The translations under genes were made by a program, and so were the position numbers. From positions 1,674,001 through 1,738,000 of the forward strand of contig NZ_VSRV01000001.1 of NCBI RefSeq assembly GCF_008122525.1: a stretch of DNA of 64,000 nt. The letters run 5' to 3'. The stretch's first letter is position 1. Each line of letters starts with the position of its first letter. Under the pieces are notes generated by a model. That model was not told the origin of the DNA and did not search any database. It saw only the letters and a list, made by a program, of their open reading frames with translations. Positions 24,601 through 28,480 of the stretch are shown in pieces. Origin of the DNA: Marinomonas sp. IMCC 4694 (GTDB lineage Bacteria > Pseudomonadota > Gammaproteobacteria > Pseudomonadales > Marinomonadaceae).

Positions 24601-27600
24601 GGGCGCGGGTACTCAAGCCAGTAACTATGCGATTACGTTTGCAGCGGATAATAATGCCTTTAATATTACCCCCCGCACCCTGACGTTGAGCGCCAGCAAG
24701 ACGTACGATGGTACGAACGTTCTAGACGCCGGTGAGATCTCACTGGGAAATCTGGTTGGATCGGAAACACTGACTTACACGGGCGCCACGGTCAATGACA
24801 AGCATGTCGCCACAGCGAATAAGTTTATCAGTGGATTGATTCTGGCCAATGGTGACAATAGTGGTCTATTCAGTAACTATGCTTTACCTACTCTTGATGC
24901 GACAAATGCAGGCGTCACTATCACCGCAGCTACGTTGACATCCACGATCAGCAATACGGGGGTGACCAAAGTCTATGACGGTTTAACCACGACCAGTATG
25001 ACCCCCACTTATACCTTTAGTGGGTTGGTCGATGGTGATACGGCGGCGACACTCACACACACTTCATTGGCGTATAACGATGCTAATGTTGCGAGTGCCA
25101 ACAAAATCACCGTATCCGGTTTGGCGATCAATTCCATTACAGGCATTAACAGCTCTAACTCGACTGACTATGTTTTAGATACGGTTATAAAAGACGTCAG
25201 TGCCTCGATCACCAAGGCTAATTTAACGGTGACGGCAGAGAATCAAAACCGTGTTTATGGCGATAACAATCCGACCTTTACACAAACTATCTCGGGCTTT
25301 GTGAACAGTGAAACGGCATCGTCGGCCAATGTTACGGGGTCAGCCTTCGGATCAACCACAGCGGATATCACCAGTACTGTAGCGGATAACTACGTTATTA
25401 CTGGAAGTACGGAGTCATTAAATGCCGCTAACTATGATTTTACGGCTGCAAATGGCGTATTAACCATCAATGCAAGACCGATCACGGTTATTGCAGAGGC
25501 TAATCAAGGCAAAACCTATGGTGACAATGATCCGACGCTGACTTATAGCGTTGTGGCGGATGGGACAGGTACCAGCCGTGGTTTGGTAAATAGCGACAGT
25601 TTAACCGGCGCTTTGACGCGTACGGCCGGTGAAAATGTGGGATCGACCTACACCATTAGTCAAGGTGGTGTAACCAACACCAATAACAGCAATTACGCGA
25701 TTACCTATACGTCAGACATGTTTGCAATTAATCAACGTGCCATTACTTTAACCGCGGACAGTGCCAGCAAGATTTACGGTGAAGTAGATCCAAGTTTAGC
25801 GGTAAGCATCAGTGCTGGTACGCTAGGGTCTGCGACAGTGACGGATACACTGGCTGATGTGGTGGGGACACTGAGTCGTGAAGCGGGGTCTAATGTCGGT
25901 GCTTATGACATCGTATTGGGCGCGGGTACTCAAGCCAGTAACTATGCGATTACGTTTGCAGCGGATAATAATGCCTTTAATATTACCCCCCGCACCCTGA
26001 CGTTGAGCGCCAGCAAGACGTACGATGGTACGAACGTTCTAGACGCCGGTGAGATCTCACTGGGAAATCTGGTTGGATCGGAAACACTGACTTACACGGG
26101 CGCCACGGTCAATGACAAGCATGTCGCCACAGCGAATAAGTTTATCAGTGGATTGATTCTGGCCAATGGTGACAATAGTGGTCTATTCAGTAACTATGCT
26201 TTACCTACTCTTGATGCGACAAATGCAGGCGTCACTATCACCGCAGCTACGTTGACATCCACGATCAGCAATACGGGGGTGACCAAAGTCTATGACGGTT
26301 TAACCACGACCAGTATGACCCCCACTTATACCTTTAGTGGGTTGGTCGATGGTGATACGGCGGCGACACTCACACACACTTCATTGGCGTATAACGATGC
26401 TAATGTTGCGAGTGCCAACAAAATCACCGTATCCGGTTTGGCGATCAATTCCATTACAGGCATTAACAGCTCTAACTCGACTGACTATACTCTCCCAACT
26501 TCTGTATCGAGTAGTGGTTCAATAACCGCAAAAGCATTAACCGCTGTTGCTACTGTTAAGGATCGAATTTACGATGGATCAGTTGATGGTACGCTAACTA
26601 ATATTGTGCTTGAAGGACTCATTGGTGATGAATTACTAGTAGTAAGTCAATTAGAAGGAGGTACGACAGAGTTTGCAGATAAGAATGTCGGTGAAGATAA
26701 AAATGTAACTGTAAGTGGAATTAGTATTTCAGATGATTCAGGGATAGCTAACAACTACAGTATTAATTCTACAACGCAAACTAAAGCAACTATTTCGAGA
26801 AAAGATCTTACTGTCGCAGGTGTCGTTGCTCTTGATAAAGTCTATGACGGTAATACTACCGCTAAAATTAATACAAGTGTCGCCAGTCTAACCGGAAGTA
26901 TTGATGGTGACAAAGTCTCTATTGGGTCAATGACTGGTACGTTTGATGATAAAAATGTCGGTACGGCCAAGAATGTTAACGGCAGCAATGTAGTTCTCGA
27001 GGGTGACGATAGTAGAAACTACAACCTCATTCAGCCCACTGGTCTGAGTGCTAGCATTACTCCGCGTGCCCTAACGGTCACCGCAATTAGTGACGGGAAG
27101 GTTTATGATTCTAATACTACGGCACCAGTAATATTGGCCGATGATCGGATTAACGATGATCAGCTTACCATTACCTATAAAGCTAATTTCATTGATGAGA
27201 ATGTTGGTAATAATAAATACGTTGGTGTGACTGAAATAGCATTAAGCGATGGTGCTGACAAAGGTAATTACACGGTTAATACTTCGGCGTCAGCCTTTGC
27301 TGCGATCACAAAGAAAGCCATTACCATCAGTGGTATTAGTGCCAGCGACAAAGTCTATGATGCGACGATTGATGTGACCGTGGATGTTAGTTCTGCAGCG
27401 GGCTGGATTACCGGTGATGCTGTGAGTGTTGCTACAACGGGTACGTTTGATACCAAAAATGTTGCAGAAGGCAAAACAGTCAACTTAAGCAGTAGCTACA
27501 CAGGTGATGACGTAAGCAACTACGCCATTACGAACCAAGCAACCACCACAGCGGATGTGACCGCCAAAGCCATTACCATCAGTGGTATTAGTGCCAGCGA

Positions 27601-28309
27601 CAAAGTCTATGATGCGACGATTGATGCGACCGTGGATGTTAGTTCTGCAGCAGGCTGGATTACTGGTGATGCTGTGAGTGTTGCTACAACGGGTACGTTT
27701 GATACCAAAAATGTTGCAGAAGGTAAAACAGTCAACTTAAGCAGTAGCTACACAGGTGATGACGTAAGCAACTACGCCATTACGGACCAAGCAACCACCA
27801 CAGCGGATGTGACCGCCAAAGCCATTACCATCAGTGGTATTAGTGCCAGCGACAAAGTCTATGATGCGACGATTGATGCGACCGTGGATGTCAGTTCTGC
27901 AGCAGGCTGGATTACCGGTGATGCGATTACAGTTACCGCCACGGGTGAGTTTGACGACAAAAATGTCGGTACAAATAAAGCCGTGACCTTGACTAGCCGC
28001 TACACCGGTGGCGATATCTACAACTATGTGATCACTGATCAAGCCATTACAGTCGCAAATATTGAACGTGGTGTTTTAACTACAACCGCGGATAAAGTAC
28101 TCAACGATATAGCGACTATACCAACGGTATTTATTGAGCCTATGGCCGTGAATCTTGGAGAAATGGGTTACAAAAACGTTGAAAAGAATGAGATAGAAAC
28201 AGCGCAAGCTGATGTCGCTCCCAATGGTACATTCGGTCCGGTTCAAGTACTTGTTCTAGATGGTGGCGTGTCATTTTACGAAGAAGAGATCGACTATAAC
28301 GAAGAGTAA
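3698..28309 (+). CDS. Giant filamentous-haemagglutinin-like TpsA exoprotein (8203 aa)
   Basis: Very large secreted or surface adhesin exported by two-partner secretion. Residues 1-58 form a long signal peptide with an ESPR-like extension (MNKFFRVIWNASKGVWQA) and a hydrophobic core ending near VALA-S. Residues about 60-290 are the TPS (haemagglutination activity) domain, with LNRVTGS, IRGALKANGQVFLINPNGILF and the following beta-helix, which TpsB recognises. The body is Gly/Ser/Thr/Asn-rich beta-helical repeat. It includes a 646-residue tandem duplication (residues about 3346-4637), 439-residue MBG/YDG-type repeats (about 5672-7597: KTYDGTNVLDAG, NRVYGDNNPTF, KTYGDNDPTLTY) and three 84-residue repeats (VYDATIDATVDVSSAAGWITGDA). 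The unique C-terminus ends YEEEIDYNEE. No VENN motif, toxin-like C-terminus or immunity gene is seen, so adhesion or biofilm formation is likelier than contact-dependent inhibition. The transporter gene follows directly. Confidence 0.93.
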   Translation: MNKFFRVIWNASKGVWQAIGEEGSSKGKTKSRSVGTTALSIVPAIVGSLLLISPVALASVLPTGGDVKSGTAGIQVSGNTLNVVQSSQKVIIDWQSFSIGEGSQVVFSQPSSQAAALNRVTGSQVSDIRGALKANGQVFLINPNGILFNSTAEVNVGALVASTLNITNENFLSGHYEFEGAGSGTVINEGNVHVADGGFVAMIAATVVNSGMINAHKGSVAMAAGNRVVLDMGGPIKVSVEEGVLDAYLEQGGAIRADGGLILLTAKAAGELASSVINHSGVTEARGIVADENGRIILSGDGQVSVAGTIDAHSDTGLGGDVHITGATVALQESALIIASGQTGGGNVLIGGGYQGNDSSIANAETTTVAQGAQIQADAIDSGDGGQVIVWADGHTEYQGHISAKGGAQNGDGGFAEVSGKQTLDFKGTVDLTASQGETGDLLLDPTNLTITTADNNISGAPYTPSGTSSTISVSTITTALESANVTITTNGSPDNSETGDITVASSIGWFTNNNLTLDAAGAIIINDGVNIQTFGGSLDLLAVTGITQLNTGGTAGGKLFIGGTTTLTTDTGNISFTSTNNQFVGAITATATASDIVINNAQSLTLANTSASGLVALETTTNGGSISVAGTFAAGSLYAKAHDTGGISIADVDGALTVTLLEAGGSITLGNATTGALTFTHAINGSNVIVGNDAAGGQASGIVTIKGDSIELNDPIRTKGGNINIQSTSGAITTSSDAHIVTTADVNTGTASGTVTVTAATSLTLQDITTTGANNNAGVGSNAAAVTLTSLAGALAIGNVTSTGGDAAAGVTTNRNGGNAGNIVFTSTGANTLLGGNLIAIGGSHVGAATQGLGGYIELNSPTVLTQDVILSSGDTSGHIYLLDTVDSDATPRSLTMTSGTGDVKLDGIVGGLSALSSLTVASSYRTDIEKNVTTQAAAGISITATSSIHLGEDDVVNGLGTITLDTWTGNGAVSLNAPVTYLDDAVTFTRGSGAISFSDLLYSKDDERNHLTFNGDGGGNITVDSHVGGSSALVATKLGDILLSTGTNLTFTQNVSAKSLTAMNQTGRIYIGSSGNGQYYDGLTGLQLATTGTNNTHTNDEILTLLGSINTTIGSISLTGVGVTQGSTSDLSGTINSGSGKIHIDGNGGAINLYGTLISTNADTDSSSAIVVRDASAVSVRSVTATSGTLEIGQVVGDAADVLGNVSQYESNAAATDSVNIKTLKVASAGSISISDTANIIDELGTIVLGGSLTIEAKGRVSGIRLTGDVTATAVTIKTGQTATSGVLDLADRNITATTGNILLQGRGMTQSAGSVVTTESSTGTITLYGSDYASEGNRGNMTLAGTIVAANTSNTNTVTLADVNTLTLGNIRIGTNEARGGLRLGTHDHNGITYRRTYGSILQTEGTQINIGVLDVRQLSGAGEVTLANTNNEIRLINYVERGGAITIYDKDVDGNGLSLVNIKDGSYDTLLKATTLGAMSLSGTNRGKGMELTAGLGGFSGSGSIEGYRGGASTIYITTSGSLALTSGTMYAKGIELTSGAAGITSGVDLQSHHGGGADMVLDAGGGNITLTDRLYNAGTGNDIFIRNANNVQLQNVEVINGKIELGGVGTGVDGIDQPLTGNVTQTGRISSDSNIVNLTGAVAGSVTLNGNNEIYQVGYFSTGGDFSLYNRNRNLTIAAEQKAIGDIEIKTYWNGTNNYSLTLNDNITASHVKLTSSGVINQTAGIINADTLSGPSYAGGIPTNSAPSSRGAITLNQANVVTNLGPFYAFNTASDIASFSFVDTTAGVTLTGSIESAQGGVSISTVGGALDLATYNIYAGGQVTGGAPIVLTGQGITQTSGAIDATGGSAATPRVGGTGGGSITLTAHDGTTAGAIALSGSIQTANDSSAAVTLRGTNALVLPSIIAPNGSLILGDNTVTIGLIAGSITQSADTVLNVKSLVVGTAANPIGGSAILANSGNTIAELGLVNVSDEAGVEYDFDLYDSTAGLILTQSLTSAGGIRLITTKVDGDASGALALGAYSILSADNLYLGGDGVTQLTASAINADNAGVGATGGQIRIDGGGFDINLQGTVITDNASSAAIEIVNAANATLNVVSATLGTVALGVDGKALSGSVSQDLDSGTGTLSAAILTGNVGILTLNQTNIDQLGAVTTSGTLTLKDQAGVGASGLKYVGNVTSGGTTWIETTDGVLDFDTFTLDASGKDLTLKGTAVQQTTGSSIKSTTADIYAGSGSIDLFSPLNDFTGQVTLRSTGDHANLQDANQLSMNSLVSTLDDATSVKLWAGTLLVLATENITTSSGSLEFRSLDGSLSTPGDLVTDSGDIGLYATTTSDGGNLQVNNLITTGSGSVRVDAENEVNLAKSIVSTSGNLWIGGATVTHSTGSSGSPLTLQTGGAGTITVSAIGTGGFVMGQYYSYQSGTGDIAITSGGTADLGNINSGGALTVDAVGLVQQVGLGSILTTDALRVTTAGNGDITLSNVTNDMAKVKLISRNVGNTDVGSGLITYYDKDAVAVSQIATTNNVNLTALGAITTDSTEFGDGSLVANQLTVKTRHDDGADIVLDSAGNDVNTLVLKVRNAVDDNIAGETTTPTGTIRFTDSDDFVISSLETGGSTVLTAGGAVTQTGAINSTKLGLSGTGTYTINLANTYTINLANTGTPVNQVSIFASNATGAVNFTTNFDLEIGSVNPTGIMTGGGDVTITAPKITATETIDTRSALANTAGGSLTLTTTALGTAGNLTLANIITSGTDAASSSNTDGGTAGQITLITSGELLTVGGTLTASGGLGDGSGADGADGTIKLFATSGAVSQVDGATEIVAGKVLVDALKSSSLLDVNNAIGQLAARIGDDGESFTYRAGGDFTIGAGELSIGDSGSGIIGITTQGGTIDIGSSDVNVVVVEDIITKGGAFLARDIRSFDSTGHLISTAGSIDFAGALYKSGNDLTITTTANGGSLTTGNVTTDGDSRAAEATGGVITLTAVDGVLTLSTTQSKGAGTGAGAAMNLTGTTINLKGDLDSSSSINASGGTITLTGAVVLDSGNRSIFTGSTGGNILLTSTLNSDGTPRDLSLTSGTGDIVFTGVIGADSALGNLTVMDATNVNFNAAATIGGITTLTHTGLLTTLAAADIHSAGGFVQNGTGRNVLAGDISSTNSNISFATAIELADDVTFNTDIAEGNITLSGSVDSDTTQSRNLTLTSGSGNVTLAGVMGAIQALDALQVNSSGNTLFDADVNATTVATDADGITEIHTAAITTSGTQTYADNVILADNVNLTGTTVTTQGTVSGAYALTVTGDAVFGDANTDTVTGLNSVTVTGTSDIVTDTITTTGTQTFTGAVTLSAANTELTTTDSAVLFSSTLDSKATEANALTVNAGLGTINLSQAAGNATNGALGAVVLNSTSVTTLDGSVNAASLVTNTGGTLALNGGAITTSGVQAYGEATTLGADTTLAGTDISFASTVDGGQALIINGSGTTTFSGVMGGTTALTTITTDSAGTLALNGGSVTTTAAQSFNDAVILGADTTLSGVAITLANTVKSDGTNRALVINDSGATVFGGAIGSTTAGEKLASLTTDVGGTTAINGGAVYTSDAQIYAEATTLGADATLTGTDISFVSTVDGGHALTINGSGTTTFSGVMGGITALTSVSTDTAGTLALNGGAITTTAAQTFNDAVILGTDTTLSGVAITLANTVKSDGTNRALMINDSGTTVLDGAVGSTIAGEKLASLTTDVGGTTAIDGGAVYTTGVQIYAEATTLGADATLTGTDIQFASTVDGGQILTINGSGTTTFSSAIGGITALTSVITDTAGTLALNGGSVTTTAAQTFNDAVILGADTTLSGVAITLANTVKSDGTNRALTVNDSGITTFSAAVGSATTGEALSSLTTNASGTTAINGGSITTTGIQTYGDNLTLGANTTLTGTTISTQGTVSGANSSSLTIAGNAVLGDEAADTVTEITSLAVSGTSLLNTNTVTSAGTQTYTDALTIGAANTELTTTDSAVLFSSTLDSKATEANALTVNAGLGTINLSQAAGNATNGALGAVVLNSTSVTTLDGSVNAASLVTNTGGTLALNGGAITTSGVQAYGEATTLGADTTLAGTDISFASTVDGGQALIINGSGTTTFSGVMGGTTALTTITTDSAGTLALNGGSVTTTAAQSFNDAVILGADTTLSGVAITLANTVKSDGTNRALVINDSGATVFGGAIGSTTAGEKLASLTTDVGGTTAINGGAVYTSDAQIYAEATTLGADATLTGTDISFVSTVDGGHALTINGSGTTTFSGVMGGITALTSVSTDTAGTLALNGGAITTTAAQTFNDAVILGTDTTLSGVAITLANTVKSDGTNRALMINDSGTTVLDGAVGSTIAGEKLASLTTDVGGTTAIDGGAVYTTGVQIYAEATTLGADATLTGTDIQFASTVDGGQILTINGSGTTTFSSAIGGITALTSVITDTAGTLALNGGSVTTTAAQTFNDAVILGADTTLSGVAITLANTVKSDGTNRALTVNDSGITTFSAAVGSATTGEALSSLTTNASGTTAINGGSITTTGIQTYGDNLTLGANTTLTGTTISTQGTVSGANSSSLTIAGNAVLGDEAADTVTEITSLAVSGTSLLNTNTVTSAGTQTYTDALTIGAANTVLTTSNSAVLFSSTVDSQASEANALTVNAGTGTIMLTGKTGADTNGVLGSIALTGATISLHDVTTSGTQNYTGAVQTNSTYTSTGADITFTGAVTMNDVLTVDTGAGAGNITFTSTIDSQETANNNFNLTAGTGNIALQGAVGATQALGAINLNSAADVTTSSTISASSLTQSAGTGTTTIGGAVTASAVEGVSLTGTNLALNAAIDTATAAKAGTVTLNHSGTTIIDAAGDINADGAVAITATGGITAAGDITTTGDNIVINSALTLSGDSAMTTGGSAGAISFGSTIDGAHALRLVAGAAQAFNAVGTNTPLTLLRVESTGAVTQTAAIKVASLAIKSAGATLDNVGNDIDTLAALMSGDAALVFVDADGLTIGTIDADALQIIGISDGAGTSNVSITVAGLLDQAAASPIEIDGDLSIDTTAFAADDVSITNTAAGTVLDNSLVAGDFSVNSSGDVTQKIDANGSGSDAWVQVGGNFNMTGTGGFVQGNSPDNLIGGGSASSATNEIRLFGVITLSMDGSNNLVASATTTGSGETSTATINAADLTDGVMVTSDSGGKSISAVTNGDAVILNQSNSIAGNIKITTQGTYDNSGTSVATGIKQSTALTLLGDNNFLVQQSSANDTSSISGAGKLDLSATGNSFGDIVSATAVDMEVSLRHNGALALGNVNGSTVTLDAGGNVNAITQTGTLTATNLSMINAGDVTLTNNNRVGTVAADVSGHFNLTNNMALTIGTVESLNGITAAGDIAITTLSGDLTVTKNIKTTSTNTTALVLNAGSGTSVGDASGGNILLAGELSTGLNGRIGLYTGSVSDSTGVTDKVGSTSGNFRYNSNTTTTNFTKALNEAGVYAVYREQPSVTASINDDTIVYGNSVPEFVFTDITGTVNGDSSTEISIQSAQYSGANHLRAGTYTIGAGGLSALGYDVTDIASTLKVNTKALDMSGLVVTDKTYDGLLTAILSGSATVTSGSSADSDGFYLNGDAVNLTGMVVGDFDTKNVGASKTITVSGLSLSGDDSSNYVLNNHTLQADITPRTLTLSASKTYDGTNVLDAGEISLGNLVGSETLTYTGATVNDKHVATANKFISGLILANGDNSGLFSNYALPTLDATNAGVTITAATLTSTISNTGVTKVYDGLTTTSMTPTYTFSGLVDGDTAATLTHTSLAYNDANVASANKITVSGLAINSITGINSSNSTDYVLDTVIKDVSASITKANLTVTAENQNRVYGDNNPTFTQTISGFVNSETASSANVTGSAFGSTTADITSTVADNYVITGSTESLNAANYDFTAANGVLTINARPITVIAEANQGKTYGDNDPTLTYSVVADGTGTSRGLVNSDSLTGALTRTAGENVGSTYTISQGGVTNTNNSNYAITYTSDMFAINQRAITLTADSASKIYGEVDPSLAVSISAGTLGSATVTDTLADVVGTLSREAGSNVGAYDIVLGAGTQASNYAITFAADNNAFNITPRTLTLSASKTYDGTNVLDAGEISLGNLVGSETLTYTGATVNDKHVATANKFISGLILANGDNSGLFSNYALPTLDATNAGVTITAATLTSTISNTGVTKVYDGLTTTSMTPTYTFSGLVDGDTAATLTHTSLAYNDANVASANKITVSGLAINSITGINSSNSTDYVLDTVIKDVSASITKANLTVTAENQNRVYGDNNPTFTQTISGFVNSETASSANVTGSAFGSTTADITSTVADNYVITGSTESLNAANYDFTAANGVLTINARPITVIAEANQGKTYGDNDPTLTYSVVADGTGTSRGLVNSDSLTGALTRTAGENVGSTYTISQGGVTNTNNSNYAITYTSDMFAINQRAITLTADSASKIYGEVDPSLAVSISAGTLGSATVTDTLADVVGTLSREAGSNVGAYDIVLGAGTQASNYAITFAADNNAFNITPRTLTLSASKTYDGTNVLDAGEISLGNLVGSETLTYTGATVNDKHVATANKFISGLILANGDNSGLFSNYALPTLDATNAGVTITAATLTSTISNTGVTKVYDGLTTTSMTPTYTFSGLVDGDTAATLTHTSLAYNDANVASANKITVSGLAINSITGINSSNSTDYVLDTVIKDVSASITKANLTVTAENQNRVYGDNNPTFTQTISGFVNSETASSANVTGSAFGSTTADITSTVADNYVITGSTESLNAANYDFTAANGVLTINARPITVIAEANQGKTYGDNDPTLTYSVVADGTGTSRGLVNSDSLTGALTRTAGENVGSTYTISQGGVTNTNNSNYAITYTSDMFAINQRAITLTADSASKIYGEVDPSLAVSISAGTLGSATVTDTLADVVGTLSREAGSNVGAYDIVLGAGTQASNYAITFAADNNAFNITPRTLTLSASKTYDGTNVLDAGEISLGNLVGSETLTYTGATVNDKHVATANKFISGLILANGDNSGLFSNYALPTLDATNAGVTITAATLTSTISNTGVTKVYDGLTTTSMTPTYTFSGLVDGDTAATLTHTSLAYNDANVASANKITVSGLAINSITGINSSNSTDYVLDTVIKDVSASITKANLTVTAENQNRVYGDNNPTFTQTISGFVNSETASSANVTGSAFGSTTADITSTVADNYVITGSTESLNAANYDFTAANGVLTINARPITVIAEANQGKTYGDNDPTLTYSVVADGTGTSRGLVNSDSLTGALTRTAGENVGSTYTISQGGVTNTNNSNYAITYTSDMFAINQRAITLTADSASKIYGEVDPSLAVSISAGTLGSATVTDTLADVVGTLSREAGSNVGAYDIVLGAGTQASNYAITFAADNNAFNITPRTLTLSASKTYDGTNVLDAGEISLGNLVGSETLTYTGATVNDKHVATANKFISGLILANGDNSGLFSNYALPTLDATNAGVTITAATLTSTISNTGVTKVYDGLTTTSMTPTYTFSGLVDGDTAATLTHTSLAYNDANVASANKITVSGLAINSITGINSSNSTDYTLPTSVSSSGSITAKALTAVATVKDRIYDGSVDGTLTNIVLEGLIGDELLVVSQLEGGTTEFADKNVGEDKNVTVSGISISDDSGIANNYSINSTTQTKATISRKDLTVAGVVALDKVYDGNTTAKINTSVASLTGSIDGDKVSIGSMTGTFDDKNVGTAKNVNGSNVVLEGDDSRNYNLIQPTGLSASITPRALTVTAISDGKVYDSNTTAPVILADDRINDDQLTITYKANFIDENVGNNKYVGVTEIALSDGADKGNYTVNTSASAFAAITKKAITISGISASDKVYDATIDVTVDVSSAAGWITGDAVSVATTGTFDTKNVAEGKTVNLSSSYTGDDVSNYAITNQATTTADVTAKAITISGISASDKVYDATIDATVDVSSAAGWITGDAVSVATTGTFDTKNVAEGKTVNLSSSYTGDDVSNYAITDQATTTADVTAKAITISGISASDKVYDATIDATVDVSSAAGWITGDAITVTATGEFDDKNVGTNKAVTLTSRYTGGDIYNYVITDQAITVANIERGVLTTTADKVLNDIATIPTVFIEPMAVNLGEMGYKNVEKNEIETAQADVAPNGTFGPVQVLVLDGGVSFYEEEIDYNEE
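11633..11680 (+). repeat. 24-bp direct duplication inside tpsA
   Basis: Two adjacent identical 24-bp units (11633-11656 and 11657-11680) encode TYTINLAN twice. This is an in-frame slippage duplication. Confidence 0.9.
13733..17608 (+). repeat. 1938-bp exact tandem duplication in tpsA (two copies)
   Basis: Copy 1 is 13733-15670 and copy 2 is 15671-17608. By eye they are identical, and they stay in frame (646 residues each). A third, diverged start follows at 17609. Each copy contains three diverged 468-bp (156-residue) sub-repeats, at about 13973, 14441 and 14909 in copy 1. Each sub-repeat is itself built of two halves of about 78 residues (GTTTFSGVMGG.., LALNGGSVTTTAAQ..). The sub-repeats have diverged but the 1938-bp unit has not, so the large duplication is the recent event. 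Confidence 0.93.
20712..26487 (+). repeat. 1317-bp tandem repeat array in tpsA (about 4.39 copies)
   Basis: Unit starts fall at about 20712, 22029, 23346, 24663 and 25980, all spaced 1317 bp (439 codons, in frame). The last copy is partial and diverges at 26488. Copies look identical on reading. Each unit encodes YDG-type (TYDGTNVLDAGEISLGNL; KVYDGLTTTSMTPTYTF) and MBG-type (NRVYGDNNPTFTQTI; KTYGDNDPTLTYSV; KIYGEVDPSLAVSI) beta-sandwich modules. Such modules are common in stalks of giant adhesins. Near-perfect identity implies recent unequal exchange or gene conversion, and copy number may vary. Confidence 0.95.
27314..28069 (+). repeat. 252-bp tandem repeats at tpsA 3' end (three copies)
   Basis: Copies begin at 27314, 27566 and 27818 (84 codons each). 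The first two are nearly identical (single changes such as DVTV/DATV and NQA/DQA). The third diverges in its second half. Each encodes an YDG-type module starting KAITISGISASDKVYDATID. Confidence 0.9.
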
Positions 28310-28359
28310 AAAGCCTGCTGTATAAAGTACATGATATTTATGTGAAGTATGGCTTTTTT
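28308..28359 (+). terminator. Possible terminator or attenuator after tpsA
   Basis: AAAAAGCC (28308-28315, overlapping the stop codon) can pair with GGCTTTTTT (28351-28359). An inner ACAT/ATGT pairing lies within the 35-nt loop, and a run of T ends the structure. It is weaker than a canonical terminator and could act as partial termination between tpsA and tpsB. Confidence 0.35.
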
Positions 28360-28414
28360 AAACAGTCTGCTTTGTTAAGGTTTTTTATATTGGTTTGTAG
28401 TGTTTCTTAGTAGC

Positions 28415-28445
28415 CGCGATGACTTTACTAGATAGAGTCATCGCG
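28415..28445 (+). promoter_or_regulatory. 10-bp perfect hairpin upstream of tpsB
   Basis: CGCGATGACT (28415-28424) and AGTCATCGCG (28436-28445) form a perfect inverted repeat with an 11-nt loop and no following T tract. It lies 35 bases before the tpsB start. It could stabilise the tpsB mRNA, or be an operator for a dimeric regulator. The ribosome site AAGGAAAG (28466-28473) is outside the stem. Confidence 0.4.
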
Positions 28446-28480
28446 CTACCAAACCGAGATTAATAAGGAAAGATCTAAAG

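Noticed and set aside
13733..26487. A CRISPR array, considered because of the regular repeats
   Set aside because: The repeats are kilobase-long, in-frame coding units with no 25-40-bp repeat/spacer pattern and no cas genes.
28070..28309. A contact-dependent inhibition (CdiA-type) toxin at the adhesin C-terminus
   Set aside because: There is no VENN-like motif, no distinct toxin domain and no small immunity gene after tpsA; tpsB follows directly.
3698..28309. Many antisense ORFs of 60-200 codons inside tpsA
   Set aside because: They recur exactly with the DNA repeats and have low-complexity Val/Pro/Ala-rich or similar compositions. They are shadows of the repetitive coding strand, with no start signals or recognisable domains.
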